Positions 23,912-32,665 of a DNA stretch of 64,000 nucleotides are shown here, one piece after another. Below the pieces are notes generated by a model. That model was not told the DNA's origin. It ran no database searches and saw only the letters and a program-made list of their open reading frames with translations. The stretch spans positions 1 to 64,000 of the forward strand of contig JAGXKT010000011.1 of the NCBI GenBank assembly GCA_018335035.1. The letters run 5' to 3'. Within the stretch, counting starts at the first letter, position 1. Every line of letters begins with the position of its first letter. This DNA comes from Phycisphaerae bacterium. GTDB lineage: Bacteria > Planctomycetota > Phycisphaerae > SM23-33. The position numbers and the translations under genes were made by a program.

Positions 23912-26081
23912 TGCCCCGACAAGTCGGCGGCTCATGGCGGCCGCCCATCGCCATCGCGGGTTGCTGCTGCCTCTGGCGGCGGCGGGGTTGATCTTCGCGA
24001 TTCTGGTGCCGCTGCCGCCCGGGGCGGTCGACGTGTTGCTCTCAGCGAACCTCGCCCTGGCCGCGTGCGTGCTGCTGACCGCGATCTACGTCTCCCGCCC
24101 GCTCGAGTTCAGCGTGTTTCCGTCTCTGCTGCTGGGCGCGACGCTGTTGCGACTGGTGCTGAACGTCGCGACGACACGTTTGATTCTCACGGCCGGGGAG
24201 AACGGGCGCACCGCCGCCCAGGCGCAGCTCGCCGCCGGGCAGGTGGTCTGGTCATTCAGTGAGTTCGTCGCCGCCGGGTCGCTCGTCGCCGGCGCGGTGG
24301 TCTTTGCCATCGTGGTGATCGTGCAGTTCGTGGTCGTCACCAAAGGCGCCGGTCGGATCAGCGAGGTCGCCGCGCGGTTCGTTCTGGACGCGATGCCGGG
24401 CAAGCAGATGGCCGTCGACGCGGACCTCAAGGCCGGACTGATCAACGATGCCGAGGCGCTGCGCCGGCGCGACGACGTCGCCCGCCAGGCCGACTTCTAC
24501 GGCGCCATGGATGGCGCCAGCAAGTTCCTCCGCGGCGACGCCGTCGCGGCCGTCATCATCACACTGATCAACATCCTCGGCGGGCTCTACGTGGGCATGG
24601 TCCGCTACGGGTGGTCCTGGGACGAGACGAGCCAGCTGTTCACCCGCCTGACCATCGGCGACGGGTTGGTCACGCAAATTCCGGCATTCATCGTCTCGGT
24701 CGCCGCGGCGCTGATGGTCACGCGACGCGCCGCCCGCAGCAACCTCGGCGAAGAGGTGATCGCGCAACTCGCATCGCGTCCGGCGGTTCTGGCCGTCACG
24801 GCCGTGTTCCTCAGCGCGCTGGCACTGACGTCGCTTCCGAAGCTGCCACTGCTGTTTCTGGCCGGGGGATGCGCGGGGTTGGCGTGGCTGCTCGGTCGGC
24901 GCAACGCCGGTGCACCGCGAGCCGGCGCGAGCGACGGGGCCGAATCCCGCGGGCGCCGCACCGACACCGGCCGCGACGCCGACCAGGCGGGCTCCGATTC
25001 GCCCGGAGTCGGCGCGTCGGCACGCGAGACCACCCGCGTGTCCGCCGCGCGTCAAATCGACCCGCTTCGCATCGAGCTTGGCTTTGCGCTGGTCCGCCTG
25101 GCCGACAGTGGCCAACTTCTGGACCGCATCGCTGTGTTGCGGGACGAGATCGGCAGCGAGCTGGGGTTGGTAGCGCCGCCCGTGCGGGTGCGCGACAATC
25201 TGCGGCTTGCCGCGCACGAATACCGTATCGGCGTCCGCGACGCTGCTGTTGCGACCGGAATGCTGTACGCCGGGCGGCTTCTGGCGGTCCCCGGCGCGCA
25301 CGCCGCCGGCAAGCTCGAAGGCCGCGAGGGCACCGAGCCCGTCTCGGGCCTCCCCGCCGTTTGGATCGAGCCCGGCCGCGCCGACCGCGCCACGCGCATG
25401 GGCTACCGCACCGTCGCGCCGGAAGACGTGCTCATGGCGCACCTGGGGCGGGTCGTCCGCGTTCGTGCGGCCGAACTGCTCTCGCGCGAGCAGGTTGCCG
25501 AGATGCTCGCGTCGCTCGAGGCGGACCATCCGCATCTCGTCGCCGAGGCGCGGCAGCGGCTATCGTTGGCGCGCATCCAGAAGCTGCTCCGCCGCCTGCT
25601 CGGCGAGGCGGTGCCGATCCGCGACCTCGAAACGATCCTTGAAGCAGCCACGGACGCCGCCGAGGGGACCGACCGCATCGACGAGATCACCGAGCAGGTG
25701 CGCGCCGCGTTGGCACCGGCCCTGCGACAACAGTATGCCTCGTCGGACGGGCGCATCTGGTGCGTCCGCTTCAAGCCGGAGCTGGAAAACGCGATTCACG
25801 CCCACGTGCACGACACGCCGCAAGGTCCGGCCGCCGCGCTGCCGCCCGCGCTGGCCGGCCGCATCGCCGACGCCGTCACCGACGAGTTGGCCCGCCTGCG
25901 CCGCGAGGGGCGCCGCGGCGTGGTGCTCTGTGCGCCCGCGTTGCGATCAGCCGTGCGCACGCTGCTCGCCCCCTCCGACCCCGATGCCGCCGTGCTTGCG
26001 TACAACGAAGTCACCTCGGCCGACGTGCAATCCGCCGCAACCGTCGCCGCCGACGTCGTCCAAACCGCCGAACACGCATAG
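23904..26081 (+). CDS. flhA: Flagellar export protein FlhA
   Basis: 725 residues. The N-terminal half has eight or so membrane helices with the conserved cytoplasmic loop: FSVFPSLLLGATLLRLVLNV, FVVVTKGAGRISEVAARFVL and DAMPGKQMAVDADLKAGLIN. GDGLVTQIPAFIVSVAAALM is the FHIPEP-type signature region. The C-terminal half is the cytoplasmic ring domain (IELGFALVRLADSGQLLDRI, VRVRDNLRLAAHEYRIGVRD). FlhA forms the nonameric ring that docks substrates and couples proton flow to export. An Ala/Gly/Arg-rich linker (about residues 330-375) joins the halves and is longer than usual. Confidence 0.96.
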   Translation: MSDAPTSRRLMAAAHRHRGLLLPLAAAGLIFAILVPLPPGAVDVLLSANLALAACVLLTAIYVSRPLEFSVFPSLLLGATLLRLVLNVATTRLILTAGENGRTAAQAQLAAGQVVWSFSEFVAAGSLVAGAVVFAIVVIVQFVVVTKGAGRISEVAARFVLDAMPGKQMAVDADLKAGLINDAEALRRRDDVARQADFYGAMDGASKFLRGDAVAAVIITLINILGGLYVGMVRYGWSWDETSQLFTRLTIGDGLVTQIPAFIVSVAAALMVTRRAARSNLGEEVIAQLASRPAVLAVTAVFLSALALTSLPKLPLLFLAGGCAGLAWLLGRRNAGAPRAGASDGAESRGRRTDTGRDADQAGSDSPGVGASARETTRVSAARQIDPLRIELGFALVRLADSGQLLDRIAVLRDEIGSELGLVAPPVRVRDNLRLAAHEYRIGVRDAAVATGMLYAGRLLAVPGAHAAGKLEGREGTEPVSGLPAVWIEPGRADRATRMGYRTVAPEDVLMAHLGRVVRVRAAELLSREQVAEMLASLEADHPHLVAEARQRLSLARIQKLLRRLLGEAVPIRDLETILEAATDAAEGTDRIDEITEQVRAALAPALRQQYASSDGRIWCVRFKPELENAIHAHVHDTPQGPAAALPPALAGRIADAVTDELARLRREGRRGVVLCAPALRSAVRTLLAPSDPDAAVLAYNEVTSADVQSAATVAADVVQTAEHA

Positions 26082-26090
26082 GACTGCACC

Positions 26091-27242
26091 ATGGACACGA
26101 AAACCTACCGAGCCGCCACAATGGCAGACGCGATCGCCGAGGTCAAACACGACCTCGGCCGCGACGCCGTTATCCTCCGCACGCGCCGGCGCCGCACCGG
26201 CGGGCTGCTGAAGCTTTTCGGCGGCCGACGCGTCTGGCACGTCACCGCCGCCGGCAGCGACAGCGCGCCGGCGCCCAAACGCCACGCCCAAGACCATGAC
26301 GGCACCTACGTTCCCATGCGCCGCCCGGACGACAACGCGACGTCGGCCGAACCCGACACGCCGGAGCCATCCGCCAGCGTGCCGCGCGAGATCGCCGAGA
26401 TCCGCAAGATGGTTGCCGCGCTGCTGGCCCGCGGCGGCGATGACCAGAACATGCCGCCGGCGTTCCAGACGTGCCGCGATCAACTGATCGAGCAGGACGT
26501 CGCACCGGAACTCGTCGACGAGCTCATGAGCGCCTGCCGCCATGAACTGACGGGCCAGCAACTCGATGACGTCGCGGCCGTGCGGAGTGTGATCCGTCGC
26601 GCAATCGCCGCGCGGATCCGCACGGCGGCTGCACCGACCGCCGGACGGCAGGTCATTGCGCTGGTCGGGCCAACGGGCGTGGGCAAGACCACGACCATCG
26701 CCAAGCTGGCCGCGACCGCCAAGCTTCGTGACAATCGGCGTGTCGGGCTCGTGACGCTGGATACGTATCGCATCGCCGCGGTTGAGCAACTCAAGACCTA
26801 CGCCGACATCATCGAGGTGCCGATCCATACCTGCCTCGGAGCCGGCCAGCTCCGCCAGGCGGTCCGGCGTCTCGCCGACGCCGACCTCGTGCTGATCGAC
26901 ACGGCCGGACGCAGCCACAACGACACGCTGCGCCTCGGCGAGTTGCGCCGCATGCTCGGTGGCGCCGACGCCGACGAGATCCATCTAGTCGTCGCCGCCA
27001 CCGGCAGCCGCGCCTGCACCCGACGCGTCGTTGAACGTTTTGCCCCCCTCGGCGCCAACCGCATCTGCCTGACAAAGCTTGACGAGGCCGAGACGTTCGG
27101 TAACGTGCTCAACCTCGCGGCCGCGTGCGACGCGCCGCTGAGCTATGTGACGACGGGGCAAGACGTGCCCGATGACATCGCCCAGGCCGACGCGGACGAC
27201 CTGGCTCGCCGGATCATGGGAGAGGACCATCGTGACGCGTGA
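26091..27242 (+). CDS. flhF: Flagellar placement GTPase FlhF
   Basis: 383 residues. The N terminus (TYRAATMADAIAEVKHDLGR, DAVILRTRRRR) is FlhF-specific. The SRP-type NG domain begins with the P-loop GPTGVGKTTTIAKLAA at about 193 and continues with VGLVTLDTYRIAAVEQLKTY, LVLIDTAGRSHND and NRICLTKLDEAETFGNVLN. FlhF is an FtsY/Ffh-like GTPase that sets flagellar position and number. The spacing from flhA is 9 bp, and the overlap with flhG is 11 bp. Confidence 0.94.
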   Translation: MDTKTYRAATMADAIAEVKHDLGRDAVILRTRRRRTGGLLKLFGGRRVWHVTAAGSDSAPAPKRHAQDHDGTYVPMRRPDDNATSAEPDTPEPSASVPREIAEIRKMVAALLARGGDDQNMPPAFQTCRDQLIEQDVAPELVDELMSACRHELTGQQLDDVAAVRSVIRRAIAARIRTAAAPTAGRQVIALVGPTGVGKTTTIAKLAATAKLRDNRRVGLVTLDTYRIAAVEQLKTYADIIEVPIHTCLGAGQLRQAVRRLADADLVLIDTAGRSHNDTLRLGELRRMLGGADADEIHLVVAATGSRACTRRVVERFAPLGANRICLTKLDEAETFGNVLNLAAACDAPLSYVTTGQDVPDDIAQADADDLARRIMGEDHRDA

Positions 27243-28080
27243 CGATCAAGCCGGCAAGCTGCGACAACTGATGCGCGACGTGCGCACCACGCGCACAATC
27301 GCCGTCACCGGCGGCAAGGGCGGTGTGGGCAAGTCGAACGTCGCGCTGAACCTGGCGATCCTCCTGTCCGCCGGGGGCAATCGCGTGGCGCTCGTCGATG
27401 CCGACCTGGGCCTGGCGAACCTCGACGTGCTGCTGGACGTCGCAGCGCCGTATGACCTGTCGCACGTCGTCCGCGGACGCAAGCGGCTGGCGGAGGTGAT
27501 CGTCGACTTGCCCTGCGGCGTTCAGCTCGTGCCCGGCGCCAGCGGGCTGGAGCACCTGACCCGCCTGGGCGAGTTCGAGCAGGCGCGTCTCATCGAGGAA
27601 CTGACCGCCCTGGAAGCCGACAACGATTTCATCGTCGTGGACTGCGCCGCCGGCATCGCCCCGGCGACGATCCGGTTCGCCACATCGGCCGACAACACGA
27701 TTCTCGTGAGCACCCCGGAGCCGACCGCCATCACCGACGCCTACGCCGTCGTCAAGGTCCTCACGCGCCATGGGTACGACGGGCGGATGAGTTTGCTGAC
27801 CAACATGGTTGCCGACCGCCACGAGGCCCGTGCATCGTACGAACGGCTCTCGGGCGTGGCGCGACAGTTCCTCGCCATGCGGGTGCTCGATGCCGGTTAC
27901 GTCCTCCGGGATGTCAAATTGCCCGACGCCGTCCGCCGGCGCGAACCGGTCGTGCTGGCCTATCCGCGATGCCCGGCGACCCGCTGCCTGGCCGCGCTGG
28001 CCAACAAGCTTGGTCGCGGCGGGCTGTTGGTCAAGGAAGAAATGGGCTTTTTCAGGCGGCTGGCCCGCTGGTTTGCATAA
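27232..28080 (+). CDS. flhG: MinD-like ATPase FlhG (FleN)
   Basis: 282 residues. Deviant Walker A motif GGKGGVGKSNVALNLAI at about residue 26, VALVDADLGLANLDVLLDV (the LGLAN/DVL signature of FlhG/FleN), and DNDFIVVDCAAGIAPATIRF. STPEPTAITDAYAVVKVL is also typical. The C terminus ends in an amphipathic helix (GFFRRLARWFA) likely to be a membrane-targeting sequence. It controls flagellar number with FlhF. The GTG at 27232 follows GGGAGAGGA; the frame extends upstream inside flhF but has no better start. Confidence 0.92.
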   Translation: MTRDDQAGKLRQLMRDVRTTRTIAVTGGKGGVGKSNVALNLAILLSAGGNRVALVDADLGLANLDVLLDVAAPYDLSHVVRGRKRLAEVIVDLPCGVQLVPGASGLEHLTRLGEFEQARLIEELTALEADNDFIVVDCAAGIAPATIRFATSADNTILVSTPEPTAITDAYAVVKVLTRHGYDGRMSLLTNMVADRHEARASYERLSGVARQFLAMRVLDAGYVLRDVKLPDAVRRREPVVLAYPRCPATRCLAALANKLGRGGLLVKEEMGFFRRLARWFA

Positions 28081-28177
28081 ATGGTTATCAACAATACAGC
28101 AACAATGCATCGCACGCGCCATGCCCGGGCCCTCAAATCCGGCACAAAGAAAAATTCGGGCAAATCCCGTACAGCGC

Positions 28178-28204
28178 TCAAGAAACTAGCGAATGTGGCG
28201 AATA
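28178..28204 (+). promoter_or_regulatory. Weak sigma-28-like promoter candidate before the flagellar sigma factor
   Basis: TCAAGAAA (28178-28185), 11 bp, GGCGAATA (28197-28204) keeps the spacing of the FliA consensus TAAAGTTT-N11-GCCGATAA but matches only about half the positions. It lies about 150 bp upstream of the sigma gene. Self-activation by sigma-28 is known in other bacteria. Confidence 0.25.
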
Positions 28205-28355
28205 TACATAAGGGTTGCGGTTTCGATGGGTCGGTTGTGCGTCCGAGCGAACAGAACGGGCACCATGTGGACGCCCCCGCCGCACCCGTTGAACGGATGG
28301 AGTCAAGGCGGCTGCCGCGACACGACGTCCGCGTAGCCCGGTTTCGAGGAGTCAG

Positions 28356-29150
28356 ATGATGCATCTCAAGGCCAACCAAGCCCCGCCCGAGCAGGTGCAG
28401 CAATGGTGGAACGCGTACCGCAATACGTCCGACGAGCAGGCGCGCAATCACTTGTTGGAGCATTACTTGCCGGCCGTCAAATACAGCGCCGAGCGGCTTC
28501 ACGCCAAATTGCCGGACGAAGTGGATGTGGATGACCTCATCTCGGCCGGTATCTTCGGTCTGATGGACGCCCTGCGGGCGTTCGACCCCGACCGCGGGGT
28601 GAAATTCGAGACCTACTGCGCCCCCCGCGTCCGCGGGGCGATTCTCGACGAGCTGCGGTCCATGGACTGGGTCCCGCGCCTCGTCCGCAGCCGCGCCCAC
28701 AAGCTCAACGAGGCCGCCGGCCAGCTTGAGGCCGAGCTCGGACGAAAGCCCGACGCCCGCGAGTTGGCGAAGTGCATGCGCCTGTCGATGAAGGACTTCC
28801 GCAAGCTCCAGCGCGACGCCCAGGCCGTCGGGCTGATCTCGCTGAACCGCAAATGGTTCGAGACCGACTCCAACAAGGACGTTCGCGAGATCGACGTGCT
28901 GGAGGACAAGAGCTCCGACGACCCGTTCCGCGCCGCCCACCGCAAGGACATCAAGGAACTGGTCACCCGCGGGCTCAGCCGCGCCGAGCGTCTGATCGTC
29001 ATCCTCTACTACTTCGAGGAGATGACGATGAAGGAGATCGGCGAGACGCTCGATCTGTCCGAAAGCCGCGTCTCGCAGATGCACTCGGCCATCCTCGAAC
29101 GCCTCAAAATGCAACTCGAAAACCGCAAGAAGGACCTGCAGGCCGTCTAG
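28356..29150 (+). CDS. fliA: FliA/WhiG-family RNA polymerase sigma factor
   Basis: 264 residues with sigma regions 2, 3 and 4: HYLPAVKYSAERLHAKLPDE, VDVDDLISAGIFGLMDALRA, FDPDRGVKFETYCAPRVRGA and ILDELRSMDWVPRLVRSRAH in the N-terminal half. Region 4 is LSRAERLIVILYYFEEMTMK and EIGETLDLSESRVSQMHSAI. The R(G)AILDELR.MDWVPR segment is diagnostic of the FliA/WhiG subgroup. As the last gene of the flagellar region it is expected to transcribe late motility genes elsewhere. No FlgM-like anti-sigma factor is adjacent. Confidence 0.94.
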   Translation: MMHLKANQAPPEQVQQWWNAYRNTSDEQARNHLLEHYLPAVKYSAERLHAKLPDEVDVDDLISAGIFGLMDALRAFDPDRGVKFETYCAPRVRGAILDELRSMDWVPRLVRSRAHKLNEAAGQLEAELGRKPDARELAKCMRLSMKDFRKLQRDAQAVGLISLNRKWFETDSNKDVREIDVLEDKSSDDPFRAAHRKDIKELVTRGLSRAERLIVILYYFEEMTMKEIGETLDLSESRVSQMHSAILERLKMQLENRKKDLQAV

Positions 29151-29262
29151 ACCCCCCCCGCGGCGCCGCCTTCCCTCGCGCGAAGCCGCCGACCGCCTGC
29201 GGAAGCTTTCGTTTTCCGCTCGCGCTGCGTGTGGTATCATCTCGCTCCGGAAGGATTGCCTT

Positions 29263-30111
29263 ATGCGCTTCACCAAGATGCACGGACTGGGCAATGACTA
29301 CGTCTACGTCGACGGGTTCGACGAGACGGTAGCCGACCCGGCCGGGCTGGCGCCGACGATCTCCGATCGGCACTTCGGCGTCGGCGGCGACGGGCTGATC
29401 CTGGTCCTACCCCCCAGCGACCCCGCCGAGGCCGACGTGCGCATGCGGATGTTCAACGCCGATGGCTCCGAGGCCGAGATGTGCGGCAACGGCGTCCGCT
29501 GCGTGGCGAAGTACGCCCGCGATCACGGCCGGACCGACGCCAACCCCATGCGCGTCGAGACGGGTGCGGGCATCAAGACGATCGACCTGCGCCTGGCGGA
29601 TGACGGGACCGTCGCGGCCGCCACGGTGGACATGGGCGAACCGATCCTCGATCCGCAGCAAATCCCCGTGGGCATTCCGAACGTCTCGCGCGTGGTGGAC
29701 CTGCCGCTGCGGACGCCGTCGCACGCGCTGCAGATGACGTGCGTGTCGATGGGCAACCCGCACGCGGTGATGTACGTGGAGGACGTGTGGAACTTCCCGC
29801 TGGAGACCGTCGGCCCGCAGGTCGAACGCCACCGCCTGTTTCCGGCGCGGATCAACGCGCATTTCGTCGAGGTCCACTCGGATGGCGAGGCGACGATGCG
29901 CACCTGGGAACGCGGCAGCGGCGTGACGCTGGCGTGCGGGACCGGCGCCGCGGCCGTCTGCGTCGCCGGCGTGCTGACCGGGCACACCGGGCGGACACTG
30001 CTGGCGCACCTGCCCGGCGGCCCGCTGGAACTCGAGTGGCGCGAGGCGGACAACCACGTGTACATGACCGGCCCGGCCATCGAGGTATTCACCGGCGAGT
30101 GGCACGCCTAG
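29263..30111 (+). CDS. dapF: Diaminopimelate epimerase
   Basis: 282 residues. It starts MRFTKMHGLGNDYVYVDGF and has both catalytic-cysteine motifs: NADGSEAEMCGNGVRCVAKY and ERGSGVTLACGTGAAAVCV. It converts LL- to meso-diaminopimelate for lysine and peptidoglycan. GGAAGGATTGCC precedes the ATG. A possible -10 TATCAT is at 29235-29240 with a poor -35. It is probably its own transcription unit after the flagellar genes. Confidence 0.96.
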   Translation: MRFTKMHGLGNDYVYVDGFDETVADPAGLAPTISDRHFGVGGDGLILVLPPSDPAEADVRMRMFNADGSEAEMCGNGVRCVAKYARDHGRTDANPMRVETGAGIKTIDLRLADDGTVAAATVDMGEPILDPQQIPVGIPNVSRVVDLPLRTPSHALQMTCVSMGNPHAVMYVEDVWNFPLETVGPQVERHRLFPARINAHFVEVHSDGEATMRTWERGSGVTLACGTGAAAVCVAGVLTGHTGRTLLAHLPGGPLELEWREADNHVYMTGPAIEVFTGEWHA

Positions 30112-30162
30112 CCGCCCGGCTCGCCTGCGACACCGCCAACGCGACGAGACAAGGAGAAGGCC

Positions 30163-30537
30163 ATGTTCTATGGAAGCGGCTTTGGTTTCTGGGACCTTCG
30201 CCAGGCCTCGCAGGCCCAGGCGGCCGCGTCTCGCGCCACGCATGCTGGACGACGCGCCCAGAGCGACGTTCGCCTGCTCGAGGAACGTCTCGATAAGCTG
30301 ATGCTGGTGAACATGGCGTTGTGGGATCTGATCAAGGACAAGACGGGCCTGACGGACGAGGAACTGGCCGCGAAGGTCGAGCAGCTCGATCTGGCCGACG
30401 GGGAGGCGGACGGCAAGGTGTCGCGCGAGTTGACGCGCTGCGGGCGCTGCGGGCGGGCGATCAGCCCCCGCCACAGCCGCTGCATGTACTGCGGCACGGA
30501 ACGTCCGGATCAGACCGTCTTCGACACGACGAACTGA
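30163..30537 (+). CDS. Small zinc-ribbon protein with a helical N-terminal half
   Basis: 124 residues. The N-terminal half is helical and charged (SDVRLLEERLDKLMLVNMAL, LTDEELAAKVEQLD). The C terminus is a C4 zinc ribbon, RCGRCGRAISPRHSRCMYCG. An AAGGAGAAGGCC ribosome site lies just before the ATG. It follows dapF by 51 bp. The family was not named; such ribbons usually mediate protein contacts. Confidence 0.7.
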   Translation: MFYGSGFGFWDLRQASQAQAAASRATHAGRRAQSDVRLLEERLDKLMLVNMALWDLIKDKTGLTDEELAAKVEQLDLADGEADGKVSRELTRCGRCGRAISPRHSRCMYCGTERPDQTVFDTTN

Positions 30538-30744
30538 ACCAGGGCCCCGGAGCGAGCACGCCTCCTTCGCTGTAGCTTCGCCAGTGTGACGCCGGCCGGT
30601 GATCGTACTTGAGTGCCAAACGGTGTTCACCTACCTCTGTTTTTCCGGCGGAAACCAGTTGCCCGGTGCCCTCACTATGCATACTTTCATGCTTCCGCTC
30701 GTGGAACCAGGCGCGATGCGGCGGTTCGCCTCAATATCCCCGCC

Positions 30745-31389
30745 TCACATCGCCAGCAGGTCGTCGACCGTGACGGCCGAGAGGTCCGGGGCGGTGGCGT
30801 CGGCGCGGTCGTCGCCGGCGGCGTCGCCGACGCCGAGGGCCTTCATCCCGCCGGCGAGGGCGGCCTCGATGCCCGCGCGGGCGTCCTCGACGACGAGGCA
30901 GTTGTCGGGCGCGACGCCCAGCCGCTCGGCCGCCAGCAGGAACACCTCCGGGTCGGGCTTGGAGTGCGTGATGTCGTTGCCGTCGGCGACGGCGTCGAAG
31001 TAGTCGTCCAGGCCGATCCGCTCGAGGATGTACGGCGTGTTCCGGCTGGAGGACGCCACGGCCAGGGCCACCCCGCAGGCGCGCACCGCGTCCAGCAGGT
31101 CCATCACGCCGGGCAGGATCGCCTCGGGCGACATCGCCGCGAGCATCTGGCGGTAATACCCGTTCTTGCGAGCGGCCATCTCGGCCTTCTCGTCGTCCGA
31201 GTAGTCGCGGGTCGCCCGCTCGAGGATGATCTCCAAGCTGGCCATGCGGCTGACCCCGCGGAGGCGATGGTTCGTCTCGCGGTCGAAGGGGATGCCCTCT
31301 TCGTCGGCGAGGCGCTGCCACGCCTGGTAGTGCTGCTCGTCGGTCGAGACGACCACGCCGTCGAGGTCGAGAATCACGGCCTGGATCAT
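30745..31389 (-). CDS. pgmB: Beta-phosphoglucomutase (HAD superfamily)
   Basis: 214 residues. HAD motif I MIQAVILDLDGVVVSTDEQH gives nucleophile Asp8 and acid/base Asp10. HYQAWQRLADEEGIPFDRET and NHRLRGVSRMASLEIILERA form the cap, with the Leu-Arg-Gly motif of beta-PGM. VASSSRNTPYILERIGLDDY and SKPDPEVFLLAAERLGVAPD followed by CLVVEDARAGIEAA complete motifs II-IV. It interconverts beta-glucose-1-phosphate and glucose-6-phosphate after disaccharide phosphorolysis. No disaccharide phosphorylase is adjacent. It lies 21 bp downstream of the UroD-like gene. Confidence 0.9.
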   Translation of the reverse strand: MIQAVILDLDGVVVSTDEQHYQAWQRLADEEGIPFDRETNHRLRGVSRMASLEIILERATRDYSDDEKAEMAARKNGYYRQMLAAMSPEAILPGVMDLLDAVRACGVALAVASSSRNTPYILERIGLDDYFDAVADGNDITHSKPDPEVFLLAAERLGVAPDNCLVVEDARAGIEAALAGGMKALGVGDAAGDDRADATAPDLSAVTVDDLLAM

Positions 31390-31410
31390 GCCAACACCTC
31401 CGGCGGCGCC

Positions 31411-32487
31411 TCAGACGGCGCCGTAACGTTTGAGGGCCTCGATGAGCTTCGGTTCGTCTTCCGGGCCGACCTCGCCGATCAGGACGATCCCGCCGGCGTC
31501 GCCGATCTGCTCGGCGACGGCGTCGAGCACCTCCGGGCCGCCGTACAACTGGATGCGTTTCCCGGCCGCGTGAATCCTGCGGTGCACGTCCGGCCATGCG
31601 TCCTGGCCCGGCTGACCGGCGCCGGGGATCCACTGCACGCCGGCAAGCTCGGGAATCTCCAGCAGCGAGTCCAGATGGGCAAGCTGCCCGGGCCCGTCGA
31701 GGTGATAGAACGGGTGCGCCAGCCGCTTGCACGACGCGGCCAGCTCCGGCTTGACGAAGTCGTCGAACATCTGCGGCGAGATCATGTAGCTGAAATCGCA
31801 CTGGAGCATGTAGTACGGCTCGGTCGCGAAGATCGGCGTCCAGCACGAGTAGCCCGGGTTGGTCGGCTGGAGGGCGGCGTCGATCTCCTCGAAAGAGCGG
31901 AACCACAGCTCGTGTTCGGCCCACGTGATGCGACGGACGTCGTCGGGGTGGTCGTAGAGGTCCAGCAGGAGCTTCTCGCCCGGGCGGAAGGTGCTGACGA
32001 CGTCGAGGTTGCCGCCGAGGTCGGTCTGCCCGACCTGCACGAGCCCGTCCCAGCGGTCCATCGCCGCGTGGGCGAGGGCCTTGATCCGCCCCAGCCAGGG
32101 GCTGTCCGAGCGATAGGTCAGGTCCAGCTCGCTGATGGGCCTCTCGTCCGGCGGGTGGAACCAGACGGTATCCTCGGCCGGCTCGAGCCGCGCCCCGCAG
32201 AACGCCGCCAGAACGCCGGCGCCGAAATTCAGCCACGTGCTGGGAAACGCGTCGCCGGGATACCGCCGGCAGCACAGGTCGTAGTCCCACGCGTCGACGA
32301 TCCGCTCGACCGGCGTCTCCAGCCCGTACTGCGCGGCGAAGGCGTGCTGCTCGGCCGGGGCCGCCCGGCCGGGATCGCGCCCCGTCACGGCCACGTTGAT
32401 CACCGGACGACCCAGCTCGCCCGCCCACCAGGCGCCGTACGTCTCGCCGATGCGCGTCCAGTCGTCGCGTGTGAACTCGATCGCCAT
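31411..32487 (-). CDS. Uroporphyrinogen decarboxylase-like protein
   Basis: 358 residues. The overall pattern is that of the UroD/MtaA TIM-barrel superfamily: FTRDDWTRIGETYGAWWAGE, a central VGQTDLGGNLDVVSTFRPGE, DDFVKPELAASCKRLAHPFY, HLDGPGQLAHLDSLLEIPEL and AGKRIQLYGGPEVLDAVAEQ. Relatives include haem-pathway decarboxylases and corrinoid methyltransferases. The ones found next to carbohydrate genes are mostly uncharacterised, so no reaction is assigned. The ATG at 32487 has AGGAG upstream; the frame runs further 5' without support. It probably forms an operon with pgmB. Confidence 0.75.
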   Translation of the reverse strand: MAIEFTRDDWTRIGETYGAWWAGELGRPVINVAVTGRDPGRAAPAEQHAFAAQYGLETPVERIVDAWDYDLCCRRYPGDAFPSTWLNFGAGVLAAFCGARLEPAEDTVWFHPPDERPISELDLTYRSDSPWLGRIKALAHAAMDRWDGLVQVGQTDLGGNLDVVSTFRPGEKLLLDLYDHPDDVRRITWAEHELWFRSFEEIDAALQPTNPGYSCWTPIFATEPYYMLQCDFSYMISPQMFDDFVKPELAASCKRLAHPFYHLDGPGQLAHLDSLLEIPELAGVQWIPGAGQPGQDAWPDVHRRIHAAGKRIQLYGGPEVLDAVAEQIGDAGGIVLIGEVGPEDEPKLIEALKRYGAV

Positions 32488-32665
32488 GCCGGCCCGGCTC
32501 CTGTATCGCGTGAAACGACCGGCCATGATACAGGACCGCGACCGGCAGGCAAGCCCGCCCGCGATACGATCCCCCTCGGGGCCTCCGGCGCACGGGTTGC
32601 GCAACGGCGTCTACCGTAGAGAGCCCGAAGGACACAACGTCAGCCGGTCGGGGATCGTGCTACGC

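Noticed and set aside
30613-32619. Long plus-strand open frame antisense to pgmB and the UroD-like gene
   Set aside because: Composition (Val/Arg/Gly/Asp-rich) and lack of motifs mark a shadow of the minus-strand genes.
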